This document shows, in pieces, positions 26,827 through 34,437 of a stretch of 47,955 nt of DNA. The notes below the pieces were generated by a model. It saw only the letters and a program-made list of their open reading frames with translations, was not told the origin of the DNA and did no database searches. The stretch's first letter is position 1. Each line of letters starts with the position of its first letter. The translations under genes were made by a program, and so were the position numbers. Source of the stretch: Gammaproteobacteria bacterium (lineage in GTDB: Bacteria; Pseudomonadota; Gammaproteobacteria; Steroidobacterales; Steroidobacteraceae); NCBI GenBank assembly GCA_027315105.1, contig DAHUYP010000083.1:1-47955 (forward strand), read 5' to 3'.

Positions 26827-28206
26827 TTATGTCCGGCGCGGGAAGCGCACGCGCATGCGCGCCCCGCGGCCGCTCGCGCCCGCGACGATCGTGAAATCGG
26901 CCTGGTGGGCGCGTGCGATCTGGTCCACGATCGCCAGCCCCAGGCCGCAGCCCATGCCCGGCGAGCCCGGCCGGCGATAGAAGCGCTCCCGCACGCGCTG
27001 GCGCTCGGCTTCGGGGATGCCGGGGCCGTCGTCCTCGACCTCCACGAACGGGTGGCTGTCGTCCATGCCGCTGCGTACCGTCACATGTCCGCCGGCGGGC
27101 GTGTATTTGAGCGCGTTGTCGATCAGGTTGACCAGCAGATCCTCCAGCAGCCAGACATCGCCGCTCACCTGAGCGTCCTGCGCCTCCGCGCCGATGTCGA
27201 TGCCGGCCCGGTCGGCGCGCTCGAGGTGGCGCTCCACCAGCGACTCGACCAGCGGCTTGAGCGCCACGGGCTGCAGGCCCTCGTGCCACGTGGCCACCGG
27301 CTCGGCCCGTGCCAATGCCAGCAGCTGGTTGGCGGAGTGCGCCAGATGCTGAATGCCGCGCTGCAGGGTGCCGAGCTCTGCGGCCACGGGGGCGGCACGC
27401 GGATCCTGGATCAGCAGCTCGATCTGCGCCAGCAGCCCTGCAACCGGCGTGCGCATCTGGTGCGCCGCGTCCGCCACGAAGCGGTGCTGCACCATGGCGG
27501 CGTCGTGCAGCAGCTCCAGCACCCGATTGAACGCCACCACGAGCGGCCGCAACTCACCGGGAACTGCGGATTCGTCGAAGCGGTGCAGCTCGCGCGGCGA
27601 ATGCGCCTCGACCTCGTCACGCAGCCGCCCGAGGGGCCGCAGACCGTAATAGACGCCGATCCAGATCAGCAGCAGTGTGATGTCCAGCTCGGCGAAGTCC
27701 ACCAGCAGCTTGCCGAACAGCATGACGCGCTGGGTGCGGACCCGGCGCTCGCGCGTCTCGGCGACCGTGACCGTCGCCACGCCCGATGCGGTCGGCACCC
27801 GCAGGCTCGCGATGCGCAACGACAGGCCCTGGAACGCGGCGTCGCGGAACGCCACCTTCGAGCGCGGGCCAGCCGCCGCCGCAGCGGCGAACGCAGACGG
27901 CAGGCCGGGGCTGCCGGCGATGAACGCGCCGTCCGGGGCGGTCACCGCATAGAGCGTGGCCTCCTCGCCGTCACCGCCGCCGCCCTGCAGCAGGCTGCTG
28001 ATGCGCGACGCCGGGCCGAACTCGAGCTTGCCGTCGTCTGCGTGCAGGTAGGCGGCGCTCGCCAGCGCCAGGCTCGCGAGCGCCTTGTCATAGGCGTCCT
28101 GCGTGGTCGCGACCGCGATCCAGTAATCCACCACGCCGCCGAGCAGCATCAGGATCGCGAGCGCCGGCAGCAGCAGCAGCAGCAGGCGCCGCCGCACGGT
28201 CGTCAT
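26827..28206 (-). CDS. two-component sensor histidine kinase (TctE/QseC-like)
   Basis: This 459-residue inner-membrane kinase has transmembrane helices at about 8-30 and 165-190 bracketing a periplasmic sensor region of the 2CSK_N type. The HAMP-like stretch (RPLGRLRDEVEAHS) and the phosphoacceptor block FVADAAHQMRTPVAGLLAQIELL with His249 follow. The ATP-binding boxes are intact: N box NLIDNALKYTP, G1 EDDGPGIPEAE, G2 GCGLGLAIVDQIA. The HQMRTP variant is typical of the TctE/QseC branch. It overlaps the response regulator gene by four bases. It lies between pilQ and fimT, so it may sense a signal relevant to pili, but the ligand is unknown. Confidence 0.9.
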   Translation of the reverse strand: MTTVRRRLLLLLLPALAILMLLGGVVDYWIAVATTQDAYDKALASLALASAAYLHADDGKLEFGPASRISSLLQGGGGDGEEATLYAVTAPDGAFIAGSPGLPSAFAAAAAAGPRSKVAFRDAAFQGLSLRIASLRVPTASGVATVTVAETRERRVRTQRVMLFGKLLVDFAELDITLLLIWIGVYYGLRPLGRLRDEVEAHSPRELHRFDESAVPGELRPLVVAFNRVLELLHDAAMVQHRFVADAAHQMRTPVAGLLAQIELLIQDPRAAPVAAELGTLQRGIQHLAHSANQLLALARAEPVATWHEGLQPVALKPLVESLVERHLERADRAGIDIGAEAQDAQVSGDVWLLEDLLVNLIDNALKYTPAGGHVTVRSGMDDSHPFVEVEDDGPGIPEAERQRVRERFYRRPGSPGMGCGLGLAIVDQIARAHQADFTIVAGASGRGARMRVRFPRRT

Positions 28207-28880
28207 TGCGTGCGCGCCCCGGCCTCTTCGAGGCGATAGCCCAGGCCGCGCACCGTGCGAATCACGGCGCTATCCCCCAGCTTGGCGCGCAGCCGCGAGA
28301 CGTGGGTCTCGACCGCGTTGGGCGTGAGATCCTGTTCCCAGCCGGCCAGCGCCTGCAGCAGCCGCTCCTTGCCGACCACGCGGCCCAGGTTGTGCGCCAG
28401 GCTCTCCAATATCGCCCATTCACGCCGCGTGAGCTCGATCGGCTGCTCGTCGATCCGCAGCTGATGGCCGATCAGGTCGATGGACAGCCGCCCGACCCGC
28501 ACCGCGCCGCTGGGCGCCAGGTTGGCTCTGCGGATCAGGGCCTTGCAGCGCGCCGCGAGTTCCGCCTGCTCGAACGGCTTCATGAGGAAGTCATCGGCGC
28601 CCAGATCGAAGGCCCGGATCTTGTCGTTCAGGCCGTAGCGCGCGGTGAGGATCAGCACCGGCGTCGACTGCCCTTCGCCGCGCAGCCCCTGCAGCAGGCT
28701 CAGGCCATCGGCGGCCGGCAGCCCGATGTCGACGATCGCGAGGTCGAAATGCTCGGTGCGCAGTGCGCTGCCGCCCAGTTCCGCGCTACCGGCATGATCC
28801 ACCGTGAAACCCGCCAGCGAAAGCCCGCGCACCACGGCGTCCGCGAGCAGCTCATCGTCCTCGACCAGCAGTATGCGCAT
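28203..28880 (-). CDS. OmpR-family response regulator
   Basis: This 225-residue regulator has a receiver domain (1-120) with acidic pocket EDDE, phosphoacceptor Asp51 in LAIVDIGLP, Thr in ILTARYGLNDK and Lys in FLMKPFE. A linker leads to an OmpR/PhoB winged helix (about 128-220: RLSIDLIGHQLRIDEQPIELTRREWAILESL, NAVETHVSRLRAKLG, IRTVRGLGYRL). It is the cognate partner of the kinase downstream (ATGA overlap) and resembles QseB/TctD. Its targets are not evident; the nearest candidates are the flanking pilus operons. Confidence 0.92.
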   Translation of the reverse strand: MRILLVEDDELLADAVVRGLSLAGFTVDHAGSAELGGSALRTEHFDLAIVDIGLPAADGLSLLQGLRGEGQSTPVLILTARYGLNDKIRAFDLGADDFLMKPFEQAELAARCKALIRRANLAPSGAVRVGRLSIDLIGHQLRIDEQPIELTRREWAILESLAHNLGRVVGKERLLQALAGWEQDLTPNAVETHVSRLRAKLGDSAVIRTVRGLGYRLEEAGARTQ

Positions 28881-28912
28881 GGCTGTCAGGCCCCCCGCCG
28901 GGAAGGGCGGCG

Positions 28913-28941
28913 ACTATCGGCAGTGCAGGCAGTGTAGCCAA
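28913..28941 (-). promoter_or_regulatory. candidate sigma-70 promoter for the two-component system
   Basis: On the minus strand TTGGCT (28941-28936) and GATAGT (28918-28913) are separated by exactly 17 bases, each matching four of six consensus positions. It lies 33 bases upstream of the response regulator ATG and just past the pilQ stop, so the pair could be transcribed apart from pilMNOPQ. Confidence 0.35.
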
Positions 28942-28976
28942 TCTCCGTGCGGTCCCGCTGCCTGCCAGCCAACCGG

Positions 28977-31220
28977 TCAATTCGGGGTGACGCCTTCCCG
29001 CAGGATCTTCGGCGTCACGAACACCAGCAGCTCGTCCTTGTTGTTGACGTTGGACGACGACCTGAAGAGATTACCCAGAATCGGAATGTTGCCCAGCCAC
29101 GGCACCGCGGTGGACTGGATCGTTTGATTCGTCTCGAGGATGCCGCCTAGCACCACGGTCTGGCCGTCGCTGAGCACGACCTGGGTCGTGATGGAGCGCG
29201 TGTTGATCGCCGGCACGTTGACGCCGCCGGAGGCCACGACCACCTGCCCGACGGTATCGTCGGACACCGTGAGGTCGAGGATGATGCGGCTGTCGGGCGT
29301 GATCAGCGGCTTGACCTTGAGTTCCAGCACGGCTTCCTCGAACTGGATCGTGGTCGCGCCGCTGGAGGCCGATTCCTGGTACGGGATGTTCACGCCCTGC
29401 TTGATCAGCGCCTCCTTCTGATTGGCGGTGATCACGCGCGGCGACGAGATGACCGTGCCGCGGTTCTCCGTCTCCGCGGCAGACAGCTCGAGGTCCACCA
29501 GGTAGTCGGAGCCGAGAATGCCGAAGGCAATGCTGCCGGCGGGTGTGGGTACCGGCAGATTGACGTTGTAGCGATTGACCGCGTTGGCGCCGGTCGGAAT
29601 GCTGATCGGGTAGACGCTGCCGGTGGAGGCAAGGTTGCTCAATGCCGAGCCCATGCCTTGATCCGTGCCTGCCGCCGTGCCGCTGGTCTCGTACAGACCG
29701 TTGGTACCATTGTGGTGGGTCGCGGTCACCCCGAAGCGCGCACCGAGATCGCGCTCGAAGTCATTGGTGACCACGACGATCCGCGCCTCGATCTGCACCT
29801 GCTTGACCGGAATGTCCAGCAGCGCCACCAGCCGCCGTATGTCCGCGATGCGCTCGGCCGTATCCTGCACCAGCAGGGTGTTGGTGCGATCGTCGACCGA
29901 GACGCTGCCGCGGCTCGACAACACCGCGTTGCGGCCGCTGCCACCGGCGGCGCCGCCGCCGCCAGCGCCGCCGGTGGCAGTGCCGCCGCGCAGCAGCGTC
30001 GCTATGTCGGCCGCCTTGGCGTAGTTGATCTGAAGGTATTCCGAGCGCAGCGGCTCGAGTTCCTGGATGTCCTTGCGGGTCGCCAGCTCGGCCTTCTCGC
30101 GTGCCGCCAGCTCCGCCGCCGGGGCGACGATGATCACGTTGCCGTCCTGGCGCTTATCGAGGCCCTTGGTACGCAGCACGATGTCGAGCGCCTGGTCCCA
30201 GGGCACATTCTGCAATCGCAGAGTCAGGTTGCCCTGGACGCTGTCGCTGACCACGATGTTCTGGCCGCTCGCGTCGGCCAGCAGCTGTAGCACCGCGCGG
30301 ATCTCGATGTCCTGGAAATTGAGCGTCAGGCGCTCGCCCTTGTATTCCTTCTTCTGATCGGCGGGGTTCGCCACCGCGGCCTTGCGCACCGGTGACACCT
30401 CGACCACGTACTGATCGTCCGACTGGTAGGCGAGCTGGTCGAATCCGCCCGTGGCGTTGATCACCAGGTGAGTGCCGCCATTCTCGCGGCTGACGTCGAA
30501 ACCGGTGACCGGCGTGCCGAAATCGACCGCGTCGTAACGGCGCATCAGGCCCCTTGGGACCTCGGTGCCGGCGAAGTCGATCAGGATCTGCGAGCCCTGT
30601 TGCTTCAGGTCGATCGGCGTGCGCGGGTCGGACAGGCGCACCACCAGGCGCCCGGCGCCGGTCTCGGTACGGTGGAAATCGATGCTCTTGATGAACCGGG
30701 CGGCGCTCGCGCCGCTGGCCCCGGCCGCTTCGCGCAGTGCGGTCCCGCCGCCAGCCTTGGCGGTCGCGTGGCTTTCGGGTGCGGCCCCGACCAGCAGCAC
30801 GATGTCGTTGCCGTTGACGCGCATCTGGTACGGCATGGGCGCATCGAGATTGAGCACGACGCGCGAACGGCCGTTGGCCTCGGCGGCCAGCACGGTATCC
30901 ACCCCGCCCGAGCCGACGTCGATGCGGCGCGAAGCCAGCGCCAGTGTGGTATTGGGCAGGTCGATCGATATGCGGGCCGGCTTGTCGATCGTGAACGCCA
31001 GCGGCTCCGGCGCCGGTCCGGACATGTGCATGGTCAGCTGTACCTGGCGGCCGCCGAGCGTCTGAACGTCGATCGATTGCAGCGACTCGGCGGCAGCGGC
31101 GGTGGCGGCCGGCGCCGGACTCGCAGCCCGCGCGCCGGGTGTGAGCGGCATGACGGCGGCCCAGGCGAGCGCCAGAGCGCTGATGCGTCCGCGTAGCGTA
31201 TGGAGGATGGACCGTTTCAT
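28977..31220 (-). CDS. pilQ: type IV pilus secretin PilQ
   Basis: This outer-membrane secretin has 747 residues. The signal peptide (MKRSILHTLRGRISALALAW...ARA) ends near residue 33. Two AMIN domains bind peptidoglycan (about 45-140 and 170-270). They are followed by an STN/N0 domain (ERLTLNFQDIEIRAVLQLLAD), an N1 domain with a Gly-rich loop (TATGGAGGGG), and the secretin core from about 460 to the end. Core hallmarks: SSPRVITANQKEALIKQG, VLSDGQTVVLGGI and GNIPILGNLF. The start was put at ATG 31220, with GGAGA eight bases ahead. It is the last gene of pilMNOPQ and lies 20 bases after pilP. Confidence 0.95.
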   Translation of the reverse strand: MKRSILHTLRGRISALALAWAAVMPLTPGARAASPAPAATAAAAESLQSIDVQTLGGRQVQLTMHMSGPAPEPLAFTIDKPARISIDLPNTTLALASRRIDVGSGGVDTVLAAEANGRSRVVLNLDAPMPYQMRVNGNDIVLLVGAAPESHATAKAGGGTALREAAGASGASAARFIKSIDFHRTETGAGRLVVRLSDPRTPIDLKQQGSQILIDFAGTEVPRGLMRRYDAVDFGTPVTGFDVSRENGGTHLVINATGGFDQLAYQSDDQYVVEVSPVRKAAVANPADQKKEYKGERLTLNFQDIEIRAVLQLLADASGQNIVVSDSVQGNLTLRLQNVPWDQALDIVLRTKGLDKRQDGNVIIVAPAAELAAREKAELATRKDIQELEPLRSEYLQINYAKAADIATLLRGGTATGGAGGGGAAGGSGRNAVLSSRGSVSVDDRTNTLLVQDTAERIADIRRLVALLDIPVKQVQIEARIVVVTNDFERDLGARFGVTATHHNGTNGLYETSGTAAGTDQGMGSALSNLASTGSVYPISIPTGANAVNRYNVNLPVPTPAGSIAFGILGSDYLVDLELSAAETENRGTVISSPRVITANQKEALIKQGVNIPYQESASSGATTIQFEEAVLELKVKPLITPDSRIILDLTVSDDTVGQVVVASGGVNVPAINTRSITTQVVLSDGQTVVLGGILETNQTIQSTAVPWLGNIPILGNLFRSSSNVNNKDELLVFVTPKILREGVTPN

Positions 31221-31240
31221 TCGATGTGTCTCCCTGCCGA

Positions 31241-31771
31241 TCACTCGTTCAACGCCAACGCCGCCGGCCGTTCGATGTAGCCGCCGAGGCCGTCTGGAAT
31301 GATCTCAATCAACGCAATCTTGGAGCCGGTGATGTCGGTGATCTTGCCGTCATTGGTGCCCATGTGCTCGCCGAGCACGACGCGGTGCACGCGCCCGTCC
31401 TTGGTCTGCACCAGGCCGTAGCGCTTGCCGCCGAGGTTCAGCGTACCGACCATCTTCAAGGTATCGAGCGAGAACTGTTCGAGAAATTCGCGGTTGCGAT
31501 GGCTGTCCGGGCGCACGCCGGCGTTGCCGCCCGCGCCGCCCGGCACGAACGGCGAGCGCAAATGCTGGTCCGCGTAGGTGAAGGCCTCGTACGGCTTGAC
31601 CTCCGGCAGCGATTCGACGCGCCCGCCGGGCTCCTTCTTGGTCGCGTCGATGAAGCGATCGAGGTCGGCGTCGCGGCCGCTGCAGGCCGTCAGCACGCCG
31701 GTGAGCAGCCCCGCGAGGACCGTCAGTCGCAGCAACGACGGGGCCGCCGCATTGTTGTGTGATGCAGGCAT
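31241..31771 (-). CDS. pilP: type IV pilus inner-membrane lipoprotein PilP
   Basis: This 176-residue lipoprotein links the PilNO complex to PilQ. The N-terminal signal ends with the lipobox LTAC, so the cysteine near residue 30 is probably acylated. The conserved PilP block LEQFSLDTLKMVGTLNLGGKRYGLVQTKDGRVHRV and GEHMGTNDGKI form the beta-sandwich (HR) domain that contacts secretin. ATG 31771 begins the signal peptide and lies 2 bases from the pilO stop. Confidence 0.93.
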   Translation of the reverse strand: MPASHNNAAAPSLLRLTVLAGLLTGVLTACSGRDADLDRFIDATKKEPGGRVESLPEVKPYEAFTYADQHLRSPFVPGGAGGNAGVRPDSHRNREFLEQFSLDTLKMVGTLNLGGKRYGLVQTKDGRVHRVVLGEHMGTNDGKITDITGSKIALIEIIPDGLGGYIERPAALALNE

Positions 31772-31773
31772 CG

Positions 31774-32436
31774 TTAGTTTCCCGCGCCGTGCCGCTTGGA
31801 CTGTTCCGCCTTGCGCTTCTCCGCCTCGCCCGCCGCGATTTCTTCGTCGTCGAGGTAGCGGTAGGTCTTGGCGGTGACGTCCAGCTGCAGTTGATCGTAG
31901 CCACTGCTCTTGTCGATCGGCGTGATCTGTATGTCGTGCAGCGTGACGATGCGCGGCAGCGCCGCGATGCCGCTGACGAACTGCCCGAAGTCGTGATAGC
32001 TGCCGGTGAGGCGGATCTTGATCGGCAGCTCGGCATAGAAGTCCTTCTTCACTTCCTGTCCGGGCTGGAACAGCTTCTCCTGCAGCGCGGCCGCCAGGCC
32101 GGTCTGGGAGATATCGACCAGCAGATTGGGCACCTCGGTCTTGCTCGGCAGCTGCCGCAGCAGCGCGCCGAAGGATTTCTCGATGTCGGCCAGCTGCTGC
32201 TTGTAGATGGCCAGATTCACGGCCTTGGCATGCTTGCCGCGAAACTCGTTGCGCAGCTGCAGTTCCTGGGCTTCGCGCTGCCGCAGGTCGGGCATGCGAT
32301 CCTGCCAGACGAATACGTAGATGAGGGCGATCGACACGACGATGAAGCACGCCAGCACGGCGATCGAGCGCACCGCCAGCGGCCAGCGTCCGGGATCGCG
32401 CGGGTCGAGCGACCGCAGCTCCTCGATCAGATTCAT
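31774..32436 (-). CDS. pilO: type IV pilus inner-membrane protein PilO
   Basis: This 220-residue bitopic protein has a short cytoplasmic start (MNLIEELRSLDPRDPGRWPLAVR), one transmembrane helix (about 23-45), then a coiled coil (QREAQELQLRNEFRGKHAKAVN). The periplasmic ferredoxin-like domain carries the PilO signature LLRQLPSKTEVPNLLVDISQ and IRLTGSYHDFGQFVSGIAALPRIVTLHD. It pairs with PilN in the alignment subcomplex. The start overlaps the pilN stop by four bases. Confidence 0.95.
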   Translation of the reverse strand: MNLIEELRSLDPRDPGRWPLAVRSIAVLACFIVVSIALIYVFVWQDRMPDLRQREAQELQLRNEFRGKHAKAVNLAIYKQQLADIEKSFGALLRQLPSKTEVPNLLVDISQTGLAAALQEKLFQPGQEVKKDFYAELPIKIRLTGSYHDFGQFVSGIAALPRIVTLHDIQITPIDKSSGYDQLQLDVTAKTYRYLDDEEIAAGEAEKRKAEQSKRHGAGN

Positions 32437-33038
32437 CGGGAGCTCCCTGACGCCGTGCGCACTGGCGGGCGCTGCCTGGCGCCGGCGTCATCCTGGTCCG
32501 ACAGGTTCACCTGCTCGACGTCGAGCACGAAGCTGCTGCCGCCGGCGCTGTCGTTCTTCGTCTGCACCACCTCGAGCTCGGGTTTGCGCAGCCATTGCGA
32601 GGCCGCGATGTTGCGCATGAGAGTGGACACGCGGGTCGAGGATTGCGCCACGCCCTCGAGCTTGATCCTGTTGCCGGTCTGCTTGACCGAGGTCAGGTAG
32701 GTGCCATCGGGCATCACCTTCACGAGCTCGTCGAACAGGTGCACCACCTCGGGGCGGGAGCGCTGCAACTTCTCGATGATCTGCATGCGCGAGATGAATT
32801 TCTGCTTCTGCTGTTCCAGGTCGTTGATCTGCTCTATCTGCTTGTCCAGGACTTTGATCTGCGAGCGCAGCCGCGTATTGCGCTGCTCCTGAGCGTCGAT
32901 CATCGAACCGAGCAGCAGATAGGCAATCGTGGCGACGACGGCCGCGAGACCCGCGGCGCCGCCGAGTGCGACGAAGAATGCCAGCTTGCGCTCGCGGCGC
33001 TGCTGTTCGCGCCAGGGCAGCAGGTTGATACGCGGCAT
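32433..33038 (-). CDS. pilN: type IV pilus inner-membrane protein PilN
   Basis: This 201-residue bitopic protein has the N-terminal cytoplasmic peptide INLLPWRE, the conserved tail that docks into PilM. A transmembrane helix (about 22-45), a coiled coil (MIDAQEQRNTRLRSQIKVLDKQIEQINDLEQQKQ) and a periplasmic domain with LFDELVKVMPDGTYLTSV follow. The C-terminal 25 residues are low complexity. The gene shares one base with the pilM stop end and overlaps pilO by four, as expected for stoichiometric PilMNO production. Confidence 0.95.
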   Translation of the reverse strand: MPRINLLPWREQQRRERKLAFFVALGGAAGLAAVVATIAYLLLGSMIDAQEQRNTRLRSQIKVLDKQIEQINDLEQQKQKFISRMQIIEKLQRSRPEVVHLFDELVKVMPDGTYLTSVKQTGNRIKLEGVAQSSTRVSTLMRNIAASQWLRKPELEVVQTKNDSAGGSSFVLDVEQVNLSDQDDAGARQRPPVRTASGSSR

Positions 33039-34102
33039 TAGTCGAAGCTCCGCAAGGCAAGGCCGCAGGCGGTGAGCAGGGCCGTGGCATCGCGCTGCAC
33101 GGCCTGGGCGCGCGCGCGCGACGAGAGCTTCATCTGGCCCAGCGGATCACCGCGCTCGGCATTGATGCCGACGCGGCTCTGCACCACGTCGGCCACCCCC
33201 GGGATGTTGGCGCAGCCGCCGCAGATCAGGATCTTCTCGGGCTGCTCGCGTCCGCTGCCGGAAGCGAGATAGAACTGCAGCGAACGGCTGACCTGCTGCG
33301 TCATGTCGTCGATGAACGGATCGAGCACCTCTGCCTGGTAATTGCCCGGCAGGCCGCCCTCTTTCTTGGCGCGGCCGGCCTCTTCCATCGACAGCCCGTA
33401 GGTACGCATGATCTCCTCGGTCAGCTGCTGGCCGCCGAACGCGAAATCGCGCGTATAGATGACCTTCAGATTGCGCAGCACGCTGAAAGTGGTCGTGCTG
33501 GCGCCGAAATCCACCAGCGCGACGCTGCGATCGATGCCGCCGTCCGGCATCTGGTGCGTCATCAGGCGGCAGGCGTTCTCGAGCGCGAACGCCTCGACGT
33601 CGACGATGCGCGCGCTCAGTCCCGCGGCCGCCACCGCCGCGCGGCGCTGCTCGACGTTCTCGCTGCGCGACGCCACCAGCAGCACGTCCACGGACTCGGC
33701 GTCCTTCTCGGATGGGCCGAGCACCTCGAAGTCGTAGCTGACTTCGTCCATCGGGAACGGAATGTACTGATCGGCCTGCATCTCCACCTGCGCCTCGAGC
33801 TCCGAGTCGCGCAGGCCCCGCGGCATCTGGATGACCTTGGTGATCGCGGCATCACCGCTGATGGCGATGGCGACCTCGTGACTGCGGGCCCCGGAGCGCT
33901 TGAGCGCGCGGCGGATCGCCTCGCCCACGGCGTCGGGATCGACCAGGGTCTTCTCGTTCATGGCGTTGGGCGGAGTCGGCTCGGCGGCGTAGGACTCCAC
34001 GAGGTACTGCCCCCCCGACATGGCCAGCTCGATCAGCTTGATCGAGGACGTGGTGATGTCCAAGCCGATCAGCTGCTGGTGCTTGCGCGATAATAGAAAC
34101 AC
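33038..34102 (-). CDS. pilM: type IV pilus assembly protein PilM (actin-like ATPase)
   Basis: This 354-residue cytoplasmic protein has an actin/FtsA-like fold that binds ATP and the PilN tail. The N-terminal phosphate loop is in LIGLDITTSSIKLIEL; later blocks VALVDFGASTTTFSVLRN and ILICGGCANIPGVADVV are the second phosphate and adenosine sites. The start is GTG at 34102 (34100-34102) with AAGG upstream. It is the first gene of pilMNOPQ, and the 335-base spacer to the divergent ponA holds its promoter and a CRP-like site. Confidence 0.95.
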   Translation of the reverse strand: MFLLSRKHQQLIGLDITTSSIKLIELAMSGGQYLVESYAAEPTPPNAMNEKTLVDPDAVGEAIRRALKRSGARSHEVAIAISGDAAITKVIQMPRGLRDSELEAQVEMQADQYIPFPMDEVSYDFEVLGPSEKDAESVDVLLVASRSENVEQRRAAVAAAGLSARIVDVEAFALENACRLMTHQMPDGGIDRSVALVDFGASTTTFSVLRNLKVIYTRDFAFGGQQLTEEIMRTYGLSMEEAGRAKKEGGLPGNYQAEVLDPFIDDMTQQVSRSLQFYLASGSGREQPEKILICGGCANIPGVADVVQSRVGINAERGDPLGQMKLSSRARAQAVQRDATALLTACGLALRSFD

Positions 34103-34165
34103 TTTTGTTGAGACCTTTCAGTGAGCTACGCGCTTATTAGGAAGACCCTATCTAGTTTTGCTCGC

Positions 34166-34171
34166 AATATA
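34166..34171 (-). promoter_or_regulatory. candidate -10 element for pilMNOPQ
   Basis: The minus strand reads TGTTATATATTG here; TATATT matches five of six consensus bases. No good -35 hexamer lies 16-18 bases upstream, which suits a promoter that depends on an activator. Transcription would start near 34160, giving a leader of about 58 bases before the pilM GTG. Confidence 0.4.
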
Positions 34172-34194
34172 TAACAGGCAAAAGTTAAATACGA

Positions 34195-34210
34195 TGTGAG
34201 TGCGCTCACG
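34195..34210. promoter_or_regulatory. CRP/Vfr/Clp-like operator upstream of pilM
   Basis: TGTGA-GTGCGC-TCACG matches nine of the ten conserved positions of the CRP-family site TGTGA-N6-TCACA. Its centre (34202.5) lies about 41-44 bases upstream of the transcription start predicted from the TATATT element, which is class II activator spacing. Vfr in Pseudomonas and Clp in Xanthomonas control twitching and virulence through such sites; which protein would bind here is inferred. Confidence 0.55.
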
Positions 34211-34437
34211 AATGCAGCCTGATTCGCCTTAACCTTAAACCGGCTATGGAATCCCCAGCCGTGACGGACATCTAAGTTCCGGGGTTGCCGAATGGAGACA
34301 TCGGCCGCATTCAGCGGGGCTTTAGGACGCGCTGTTATGCTGTTCGGCCAGGCTCCCGGGCGCGCGCTCAGCGGTGGCGCGCGGCCGCGGCAGAATCCGC
34401 CAGATACCGCGATGATCGACGAAATTAGGGGCTCTAT

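Larger units (their letters stand above)
34103..34437. other. divergent intergenic region between pilM and ponA
   Basis: This 335-base spacer contains no credible gene. The pilM-proximal 110 bases are AT-rich and hold the candidate -10 element and a CRP-like palindrome described separately. On the plus strand, TG at 34333-34334 followed by TATGCT at 34336-34341 could be an extended -10 for ponA, but no convincing -35 precedes it. AGGGG at 34427-34431 is the likely ribosome site for the TTG start of ponA. Confidence 0.6.
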
